A DNA stretch of 64,000 bases, from assembly GCF_003086295.3 (NCBI RefSeq), contig NC_092048.1, forward strand, positions 106,594,276-106,658,275, read 5' to 3'. Shown one piece after another: positions 13,555 to 22,553 of this stretch. Position numbers and translations under genes: made by a program. Every line of letters starts with the position of its first letter. Position 1 is the first letter of the stretch. The notes below the pieces were generated by a model that made no database searches, was not told where the DNA came from, and saw nothing but the letters and a program-made list of their open reading frames with translations. Source of the stretch: Arachis hypogaea. Its lineage: Eukaryota > Streptophyta > Magnoliopsida > Fabales > Fabaceae.

Positions 13555-13991
13555 TTTAGCACCACCCAGGCAGTGAGGCTTAAACGCGAAATATGGGCTT
13601 GGACGCTAAACGCCGGTGGTTGGGCATTTAGCGCCATGTCTTCTGATTTGTGGCACGCGTTACGAAACCTTGGGCACTAAATGCCAAGTTGTAGCGTTTT
13701 GCGCCAACCATCCAAAGGAGAATTAGTCCAATTAAGCTCTTGTAGTCGTGTGTACGCGCAACACATGTGTACGCACGATCTCTTTTTTGCTCCAATAATG
13801 CGTACGCGTGGTCGTCTTTTGCTTCTTCATGCTTTTTTTTTCCAATTCTTCACCAGAATACTACCTGAAATCAATTAAGAGTCACAAAACTCAAAGTAGT
13901 ATCCAATGGGAGATAATCCACTAAAATTCTCTAACAAATCAACAGAAAAGCCAAATAAAATCACATAAAAAAGATACAAATGAAAGCATCA

Positions 13992-14165
13992 TCCAACATG
14001 CAGGATGCGTGTTGGCTAGATACTCGCCACGTGGATAGCACATAGGGTGCGTATTGCTGCGAATTTGGCCACGTGTCTACCACACAGTATACGTGCTGAG
14101 TAAGTACGTGACCTGTGTGTTACACTTTCTGCATCTGCAGCATCTACCCACCTGTACATACACAA
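13992..14165. repeat. Right-hand subterminal repeats of the MULE
   Basis: After solo LTR A ends, the sequence resumes with CCAACATGCAGGATGCGTG, CGCCACGTGGATAGCAC and GGCCACGTGTCTACCAC. These are the same kinds of words (AACACGC/AACATGC plus CACGTG) seen at 4080-4330 on the other side of the MULE. Confidence 0.5.
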
Positions 14166-14267
14166 AAAAGTTTCATTTTCAACAAAAAATTCACTTCTTT
14201 TATCTATATTAAAATTTTTTTAACCCCAGATGAGTCACTTGACATTTTAACTCAAATACAAACAAGT

Positions 14268-14435
14268 TTTGATTAATTAAAAATATAAAATCGTTCTTTA
14301 TCTTTTAAAATATAACATATTTAAATTTTTCTATCTAAAATATATATAAATAAATATTTTTTTTACAAAAATTTATATGTTTCATATTTTAAAAAATAAA
14401 AAATATTTTTATATTTTTAATTAATTAATTACTTA
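14268..14435. repeat. Small palindromic MITE, copy 1
   Basis: An AATTAAAAATATAAAA-type word at the left and its complement (ATTTTTATATTTTTAATTAA) at the right frame about 165 bp containing AAATTTTTCTATCTAAAATAT. The same layout recurs at 15205-15360. Confidence 0.5.
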
Positions 14436-15204
14436 TTTATCTGCTAATTAAAATATCAAATATTTATTTATTTTTTTCTCTTCAATTTTTTTAGGTGCGT
14501 CTTATTTTTCTAAAATACTGGTGAGAGAGAAAAAAATCGCTGATAAGAGAATTTTTTTTAATTATACTGTGTCTATCATAAAAATTAAACATCAAATTAA
14601 TTATTCTTATAGGATATAAATTAAAATATAAAATATATATTAAAAATATTTAAATTAATATATATAATAATTAATTTAGTGTCTAAGTTTTATCTACATA
14701 TCATTTTTATTATTACGCTCTGTTATCTTTATTTTTTATCCATGTTATTTAATTTAAAGAAAAAGTTGGTGGCACGTGTAAAACTATTTGTATTTAGTTA
14801 TTGACTTAATTATTTTGTTAACTTTTATAAATTTATCAAATTTTTAATTAAATATTTATAATTAAAAATTTTATAATTAAAATTTTATATTAAATTAAAA
14901 CATTCAATTAGATGTTTTTAAATTATTTTTATTAAAAAATATACTTTTTCTAAAATATTTATTTTTATTTTCATGCAGAATGAATTATAAAATATTTAAA
15001 AGCAAATATTCTAGAATTCTTATATGTTTTTGAAAAATAACATCTGATAAGAATTCAATTATAAATTTTTATCTAACATAAAAATTCAATTATAATCTTT
15101 TAAATTGTAAGAACATAATTAAAAATTTAATAAAATTATAAAATTATAGAAAAAATAATTAAATTTCTAATTTTTTAATTTAAAAATAAATAATAAATCT
15201 ATAA

Positions 15205-15360
15205 CTAATTAAAAATATAAAATATTTTTTATTTTTTAATACGTAAAATATTTAAATTTTTTTTGTCTAAAATATACAAATATAAATAAATTTATCGAAG
15301 AGACTTAGATATTTCGTATTTTAGAATGTAAAAAATATTTTTGTATTTTTAATTAATCAA
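15205..15360. repeat. Small palindromic MITE, copy 2
   Basis: AATTAAAAATATAAAATATT at the left and TTTTTGTATTTTTAATTAAT at the right, with an internal GTCTAAAATATACAAATATA segment. This aligns with the copy at 14268-14435 in the same orientation, and the following segment (aattaaaa..atcaaa..attt) also matches. Confidence 0.5.
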
Positions 15361-16829
15361 TATTTTATTTATCTTCAAATTAAAAGATCAAAAATCTATT
15401 TGTTATTTTCTTTAAAAATTAACACACTAATTAAACTTTTATCATATAGATCAGATGTCTATAAAATAGCATATAGTTACTTCACATAGATTCATAATAT
15501 AAAATTAAAAAAATAATTTATTTTCACTTAAGAGAATTCCTTTGAAAAAAAAATCGATATTTAAATAATTAATTATTGATGTACTTATATATTTTCTGAT
15601 TGATGACTTGACTTACGAATACAAATTAACAACAAAAAAATCTAACATACAGCACTCTAGTGTTGCATATGGTTTTTTACTTAAATAAATAAAATTGAAC
15701 TCAAATTTATTGGATTCTCTTAAAACAAATTTTAAAATATATTTATTCTTTTTTTAATATTATATAAATTATTCTAAAAATATGTGGATTATATAATATG
15801 TTAATTATGTTATTTAAGGATGATTTATGTATGCATCTCGTACTTTTCAAATTTTACATAATCTTATCTTAATGAGATAGAAATTCGAAAAAATAATTAT
15901 TTCACACTTTTCTTTTTATATTTTCCCATCTTCTGTAATATACTATTCTATAATTCCATTAAAATCGTTGACGGATTTACAAATACACCAATATGTTTTT
16001 TTACTAAAAAACGTGACACTCTTACTTGTATTTTTATCAATCTTTTTTGATGATGAACTAACAAAAATATAGTGTCACTTATCTCTCTCAAAACTCAACA
16101 AACTTTATGCTTCATTTGACACTATACGTGTTTATTTATAGAGAATTTGTCATCATAGATCGTTCTAGCCTTCTTAGGATTAGTAATTTAATAATAAATG
16201 GTGGTTGTGCTTTGAGAGTTACTAAAATTGAGTATAAATTGCTCTAGAGTTATTAGGATCACAGATTGTACGTAAAATTGAGTATAAATTTATAGTTAGC
16301 TTATAATCTTGAGTAGTCTAACATAATTTACTCTTAATTTTTCTAAGCTATGTATACATAAAATATTTCTGAATAACATAGTTAACGTATTATATAATTT
16401 ACACGTGCTTCTAAAATGATTTATATAATATCAAAAGAAAGATAAATACGTTTCAAAATTTATTTTAAAAAAATTTATAAATTTTATTTTTTTAAGTAAA
16501 AAATCCTATAAAATCCATCAAGCAAAGTTTTTAAAGATGTTATTAGATATTATACATATGGCTTGACGCCTTGACCGATCCAAGTTCAAACTTGTCTCTT
16601 TTAAGAATTGAAATGGAATAGAGAATGATTTTCGCACACTTCGCGTCTACCATTTCACTGGAGCTGAAAGGAACAAGTGCCCTACTACTTGAAATCATGA
16701 AAACTAATTAGATAAAGGCCAAAAGCCCAAAAGCTGCGAATGACACACTAGTAGTGTATGTCAGCATGTCACAGACTCACAATAGAGAGGAAAAAGAAGT
16801 GGTGCAAGCTCAAGCAATCAATAAGTTTA

Positions 16830-16985
16830 AAAAAATATAAGTAACTAACAATATTTTTAAAAAATGTATAAATAATATAAATTAATTTTAAATTTAATTA
16901 ATAATATTAAATTAAAATATAATATATTTTTATTTAATTAGTAATTATTCATATTGTTTAAGACGGTAATTGTTTACTTAGCACT
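16830..16985. repeat. MITE copy related to the 18485-18970 element
   Basis: The right end (TATTGTTTAAGACGGTAATTG, then TTACTTAGCA) matches the right end of the element at 18485-18970 (CATTGTTTAAAAGTCATTAT, then CTACTTAGCA). The TAATATTAAATTAAAATATA interior also recurs. The left end is less clear. Confidence 0.4.
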
Positions 16986-17254
16986 TCGGTAAGTTTAAAC
17001 CATGCATGCATCTTGTTCTCTTCCGCAAAGACGTGTTCTCATTGTTATACACTACTAGATTGACATCTGTCTCCCAACATCATATTGCACCAAAATTGTT
17101 GCACAATTTCATTGGTTGGATGCACGGTAGGCGTAGCAAATGACTAACTGAATTGCATGTACTAAGGGGTTTTTTTAAAAGCTTTTTGAGAGGTGATTGT
17201 ACCTTTTCATTTTGAGTTTAATAAATAAAAAAATAATTTCTCTACGTTATCGAC

Positions 17255-17400
17255 AGTATTTCTGTCAATTTTTATTTATAATTGTATTTAATAAAAATAT
17301 TTTTGTAGATGTATCTAATAAAAATATCTTTTTTATAGCTGCGTTTAATAAAAATATTTTTATAGATATATTTTCTGGATATATCTTTTTATATATTGTT
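17255..17400 (+). repeat. Short tandem repeats of about 40 bp
   Basis: TTTAATAAAAATATTTTT or a near copy recurs at about 17288, 17310 and 17343 with similar spacers (TAGATGTATC, TAGCTGCG). The open frame across it (17197-17403) is a product of the repeat and is not a supported gene. Confidence 0.5.
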
Positions 17401-17578
17401 TAAAATATAATAATTAATTATTGTTGACAATAAGTTGACAATAATATATTGGCACCTTATACTTTTCCATAAAAAAATTATGTGTTCGTATTTGTAAGTT
17501 TTAAAAAATAAGAATGATTTAAAAGTATTTAAAGTAGAATTTTTCAAATTATTTATACTTCTCAAAATTAATTTTAAG

Positions 17579-17876
17579 TTTAATTATTTGGTTGGTTCTT
17601 ATAGTTCTGCAAAATTTTTAATCAGGTCTTTATATTTTTTTTAGTTGGGTTTCTGTATCAATTTTTTTTTAATTAGGTCCTTCTTGATAGTAATTAGTTT
17701 AATTATATAGAGACTTAACTAAAAAAATTGGTACAAAAACTTAAATGAAAAGAAAAAAAAGTGTAGAAACTCAATTAAAAAAAAATTTAGTGCATAGACT
17801 CAATTAAAAGAAAAAAAGTATAAGAACCTAATTAAAAATTTCGAAAAAATATAAGACTAACAGAATAATTAAACCT
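17579..17876. mobile_element. MITE with long inverted repeats
   Basis: The left arm has TTTAATTATTTGGTTGGTTC, then AAATTTTTAATCAGGTC. The right arm complement reads TTTAATTATTCTGTTAGTC, then AAATTTTTAATTAGGTTC. The interior on both sides repeats TTAATTAGGTCC / GACTCAATTAAA words. About 300 bp, non-coding, nearly foldback. Confidence 0.65.
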
Positions 17877-18484
17877 TAATTTTATATATTAATTAATTTT
17901 TAAATTAAACTCTTATATTTATATTTGTTATAGTATTTTTAATATTCAAAAGTTATTTTATTAAATAAAATTATTGTATTTTTTCTTATTGTAAATCATT
18001 CTCAATTTTATTCACTAAAAATAGATATTATAATTTTCAAAAAACTAATTTTTTAAAGTTAACTTTTATAAATTATCTTTAAAAAGTAAAGCTTCGTAAA
18101 AGTTGCCATTCATGTTTTCCTATTTTGGGAGGGGGTATTATTTGTATATACTTATAAAATATCTTATATTACTAACAAATATGTTAAGAACCTTATTTAA
18201 AAATATTACAAATTGAATTGCTAATAAAAACATAAATATTTTACGTTTTTAATAAATTAAATGCACAAAGAATACGTTAAAAAGTCAAATTTTATTTACT
18301 AGTATACATCGAAACTTTAATTTGTATATTATTCTACCATTCTATAATGTGTATGTAATAATGTCCATTTTAAAATTCCAAACAATATTTTCCTCGTGTT
18401 CCATTTAATTGAAAACATACCAAAAACAAAGTGGGTTGGTGACGATAACAATAGAGACAAGTATCAGGAAATTTATCCACCTAC

Positions 18485-18970
18485 TTTACTAGGTAAATAA
18501 TGATTTGTGTGAACAATGTAAATAATAAATTTTAAAATTAATTTAATAAAATAAAAATATATTATATTTTTAAATTATTTATTTAAATCTTAATATTAGA
18601 ATAACTATTTACACGTCTAGTAAATTGAACATCTAATATATTTATTATTTATATTGTTTAATATTTTCATTGTTTATCTATATTTTTCTATATTTTTTAT
18701 TGTCTAAACAATGTGAACAATGGATGTTTAATACAATAGGTATGCAGATGATTATGATCATTATTTTTAATTAGATGGTTATTTCTTTTGATTCGATTTA
18801 TTCATGCATAGTTAATAACGACTGGATATTCAATTCACTAGGTGTGCAAATGGTTATCCTAATGTTAAAATTTAGAAGGTAATTTGGGATAAAGTATCTT
18901 TTTTACTTTATTGGGTCAATTTTAAAACCTATTATTCACATTGTTTAAAAGTCATTATCTACTTAGCAAA
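18485..18970. mobile_element. MITE of about 0.49 kb
   Basis: Left arm: TACTAGGTAAATAATGATTT then GAACAATGTAAATAATA. The right-arm complement reads TGCTAAGTAGATAATGACTT then AACAATGTGAATAATAGG. The interior also has AACAATG words in both orientations. It has no coding potential. A related end lies at 16985. Confidence 0.65.
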
Positions 18971-20400
18971 AGCGTAATGTACTTATATTAGCTATTTAGT
19001 ATTGACTTATATATATAGTGATCTCGTTGTTATTATTAGATTAAAAATAAGTTAACATTATTTATTTGTTTTTACATCTTAATAAAAATAAAACAAATAT
19101 TATTTTATGATTATTTAATAGAAACTAATAGCTAACATAATAGAATATCAGGATTTTATCCCTAATATGCAAAAAAATCGTAATGACTCTTACTCTTAAA
19201 TCATCTAGCTTAATAGAAATTTAGCATATTTTGATTGAGAAAAATTAAATCACGCATTAAAATCAAGAATAACAAATTAAACTAATAATCAAGAATTGTG
19301 TCAAAACTTAAAATCAGTGTATATCTTTCAATAGTCATGCATGCTCATAGATCTAACTATACTTGTGTTCTCAAGTATCTTTATATTTTGTTAATAATTT
19401 AACATAATAATTTTAGAATTAAGGAATTCAAGAATTTGACGACAAGAAAAATATATCATTATGAAAAGTTTAAATATTAACTAGAATAATTGTTAAGATC
19501 GAAGACAAAAATTCAACAAACATGATAAAGTAAATTAAAGAAGTGGAATTATATTATTGATCAATTAGAAAATAAAAAATATATATTACAATTTTTTGTT
19601 TATTTATCTTATTATATACTGGCATATCCATGTCAAGTTTTTTTTTTTTTTAAATGTAAATTAAAGGTGATAGTTAGTTTTTAGCATAATGACAACTATA
19701 AGAATTTTTTATAAATAAATTAAAAATAAATAATGTTTCTAAAAACAAAATATAATAATTTTATTATCCAAAATCCAATTTTTTAGGAAGGGAAAATGAA
19801 CTCAATTCTATCTAACGTTAAAAGAATATATGTTAATTCAAATATAAAATAAGAATAACATCTTAAAAAAAATATAATCATATTATTTCAACCAAAGAAA
19901 TTAAGAATGAGGATAATAAGAATCGAACACATAATTCTAAATTAAGAATAAAAGGTTTGAAGAGTATCATAGTTAGAAATTTAATTTATATATGTATTTC
20001 TTGTACAAAAATAATTTAGAAAATACTTAATTATATATTATTATGTTTGCAAAAATATTGAATTATTTATATTTATAGTATACATTTAAACAAAAATGTA
20101 AAAAGGGGCGAACAATAGAAATTTATTTTCTTTTAATCCAATGTTGATAATTAGAATAGTCAATTTGGACATAAAAAAACAGAAGAATTATCATGCTAGA
20201 ACTTTTCTTTGACTGAGGTATTTATAAATCAATGGAAATTAATTATTATACTATTGTAGAAAAAGGAAAAAAAATATTAAGAGGAGAAATAAACGAGATT
20301 AAGTTTCTCTTAAAATTTGATAAAATGTAAAGATAAGAAACTAATTATTGTTAATTAAAATAATAAAAATTAATTAACATCCCATTTTATTATTTTCCAA
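18971..20400. other. AT-rich upstream intergenic DNA
   Basis: No gene, RNA gene or well-formed repeat is recognised. Sequence composition changes sharply at about 20400, where the GC-richer 5' region of the next gene begins. Confidence 0.5.
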
Positions 20401-20624
20401 AGAGATATGTGTAACCCTAGAGTGGCAGTAAAGGACAGAGGAGAGAGTAGGGGGAGAGGGAGTATTAATTTTGGTTGTAGCGTCACAACTCGCACAACAC
20501 AAGACCAGCACACAGCACACGCCTCTTTCCTTCCTTCATTCCCTCTGTCACTCCCCACCGTTCTCTGTCGGCCTCTTCTCTTCTCTGCTCACTTCCCTTT
20601 TCTATAATTTCATTCCTCTTCGTT

Positions 20625-20638
20625 TATATTAATATATA
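20625..20638 (+). promoter_or_regulatory. Candidate TATA box of the Cys-repeat gene
   Basis: TATATTAATATATA lies about 30 bp upstream of a CT-rich tract (CCCCCTCTCTCTGTCTCTCT), a common setting for plant transcription starts. The start would be near 20665. Transcription could also begin further upstream, since the GC-rich segment starts at about 20405. Confidence 0.4.
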
Positions 20639-20664
20639 TCCCCCTCTCTCTGTCTCTCTGTGTA

Positions 20665-22553
20665 AAGTGTAATTGCCGCCTTTCAAATTCCAATACGATA
20701 AGTCTGAGGCCATAGCAGGCAGCTGTTGCCTGCTTCTCTGTTCTTCACATCCAAATCGAATTTAATTCCAGTCGGGGAAGCTAAGGTAAGCTACTACATC
20801 TATTCTATCCTATTCCATGCCCTCCTCTCTCTCTCTCTCTCCCTCCAATTGCTATTTTATTCTTCTCAATTCTTGATAAAACAGGATTTCCGATTTTTAT
20901 TCAAGATCCCCAACTATCAAGACTGAATCAAATTAAACAATCGCCAAAACTTTCTTCCTTCTTCCCGAACTCCCCCCCCCCCTTCCTTTCAATAATTGGC
21001 AAGAAGAAACATTAAGATTGGGAACGATTTCGATCATTTTCGTTTATTTATAACTGTTTTTACCTTGAGTAATTTCTATTTTAGCGATATAGGATCAAAT
21101 TCAGCATAGCTGGGTAAGTTATTTTGGCTAATTCTCCAGTCAATTTAATTTTTCCTCCTTGTTTCATATTTTTTCGTTTGGAGTACGGAACGTGGAATAA
21201 CGTCATGTAGATCTCATATCCACGTTATCGTGTTAGGTTGGGTTGGGTCTTCCTCCTCGTAAACCAATTTTATGCATGTTTTCCTCTTCGTTAATTGAAG
21301 TTTTATGTGTTGTTCAAGTTAGGTGTTTGTACTTTTCCGTGTTCTCCTTTTGGTTGAACTTAATCTGTTTTACCGTTGATTTATTTTGTGCCTTAGAAGT
21401 TTGAACAAGTGTAGAAAATAAATTGAATTTTGTACTACTTTCTTATTCATTTATTATTTATTGTTTTTTGGTTTATGTGGTGTGGTCATTCTGAAAATTT
21501 AATTACATTTCAAAGTAATATAAGCATTCCATTTGGTGTGAGCGCTGCTTAAGAATCCAATGCTTTGTTATAGCTTCTAGATTAGGTGTGATGTTGATAT
21601 TATGTCCTAGCTGTTATGCTTATGTTTTTGTGGTTTTTGCATAAAATTTCCTAATGGTTCCACTTGGTACTAGGTATCTGGTGTTCGGCTGCTGCCTTCT
21701 CTTTCGCCGCTTCTGCTGTTTTTATTTGGAGTAACCAACGAGGTTTACTCAACTTCGCCTTCTCTTATTCTCATAATCTTCAACTTAGATAACTATAGTC
21801 ATATATGGTTGTTTATCTTCTGTGTTTTCCCTAGTTTTTATATGGGGGGTTGTAACGAATTGTGTTTCAAAACCCAGTTCGTTCGAAATTTCATGACATA
21901 GCTGAAGTTTATAAACCATGCCAGCGTGATGTCGTCAAAACTGAACTGAAACATCAGTGCTGGTATCAAATTCCTTCTCTTTCCTTTTGATATATATTTT
22001 AAATAACAGTTCCTTTCAATTGCTTATGACATCTTTTGATATTCTAGATTAGTCTATATTCTTTGTTCTTTATGTTTCATTCTAATTTTAAACTGCAGAA
22101 CGGTTTTGAAAAGCTTTTGGGCCAAAGGTTTTTCATGTCTTAATTTTTTAGTGTTAAAAAATTATATTCTTTTACTTTATGATACTGCATTTCTTTCTGC
22201 GTTAAAAGTTGCCCCATTTTACTCGGAATTGCTTCTACCATTATGGCAAAGTTTCAGTTCTGAAATTTGGGTCTGTTGTGAACAGGATGATTGTTTCCAT
22301 GCCGTATACAGGAGGAGTCAGATTTTACTGGGTTAATTGAACTTACAACAACTGAGCTTAACCACAGTGTAATCTTCTATATATCATATGGATCGACAGG
22401 ACACTTCAGGATTTGTAAGTGGGGGTGCTTTGTTCTCTTGTAGACGCATCTAACCCATAACTTTGTATATATACATATCTTTTACCCGGAAGTCAGGAGG
22501 CTGTTCTTTTCAAATTCATAGATAGAATTGGATATTGTTTCTACAATTGTTTC
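20665..22553 (+). other. Long 5' leader with introns
   Basis: A plausible first leader exon ends at 20785 (CTAAG|GTAAGC). A second donor-like site lies at 21113-21118 (GCTGG|GTAAGT). Acceptor-like sites occur at 22099 (CTGCAG), 22285 (GAACAG) and 22311 (TACAG). A (CT)n run is at 20824-20842 and a C10 run near 20972. Exact exon choice cannot be fixed without transcripts. No protein-coding exon is needed upstream, because the main frame has a good start at 22554. Confidence 0.5.
22388..22453 (+). CDS. Upstream ORF, 21 residues, in the leader
   Basis: ATGGATCGACAG... encodes MDRQDTSGFVSGGALFSCRR followed by Ile and TAA, ending 100 bp before the main ATG at 22554. It lies downstream of the last clear acceptor, so it is probably in the mature mRNA, and could lower translation of the main frame. 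A perfect donor word GTAAGT sits inside it (22414-22419), so part could be spliced out. Its role is inference. Confidence 0.35.
   Translation: MDRQDTSGFVSGGALFSCRRI

Larger units (their letters stand above)
7475..13991 (-). mobile_element. Solo LTR 'A' (gypsy), host of two further solo LTRs
   Basis: On the minus strand it starts TGATGCTTTC (13991) and ends CCGCCACCA (7475). The flanks are CCCAA (7470-7474) and TCCAA (13992-13996), a 5-bp target duplication with one change. Removing the two inserted LTRs and their duplications leaves about 1446 bp, a normal length for this LTR type. Its last 100 bases (GGGATCGACACTCACTCACC, then TTACTTGG and GCACTTGC) match the 3' ends of the LTRs at 8132-9645 and 53743-55270. 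It carries ACTAAACGCC and GGCGTTTAG words. No internal domain or second LTR is present, so it is solo. Confidence 0.85.
4010..14165 (-). mobile_element. Decayed MULE (Mutator-like) DNA transposon with nested solo LTRs
   Basis: The transposase remnants read on the minus strand (5082-7079). Similar short repeats with CCACGTGTC-type cores lie on both outer sides (4080-4330 and 13992-14110), which I take as subterminal repeats of one element. Between its right flank and coding part sits a solo LTR (7475-13991) carrying two further solo LTRs. Without these insertions the element would be about 3.6 kb. I could not align exact terminal inverted repeats or a 9-bp target duplication, so the outer ends are approximate. 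Confidence 0.55.
14166..16819. other. AT-rich intergenic DNA with MITE-like repeats
   Basis: No gene is visible. It contains two copies of a small palindromic element (listed separately). 16530-16800 is less AT-rich but codes for nothing that I recognise. Confidence 0.5.

Noticed and set aside
16555..16620. Possible tRNA gene or tRNA-derived SINE
   Set aside because: CCAAGTTCAAACTTG only weakly resembles a B box, and no A box or cloverleaf could be drawn.
20370..20607. Frames on both strands upstream of the Cys-repeat gene
   Set aside because: Short, low-complexity and located in the promoter or leader; no domain.
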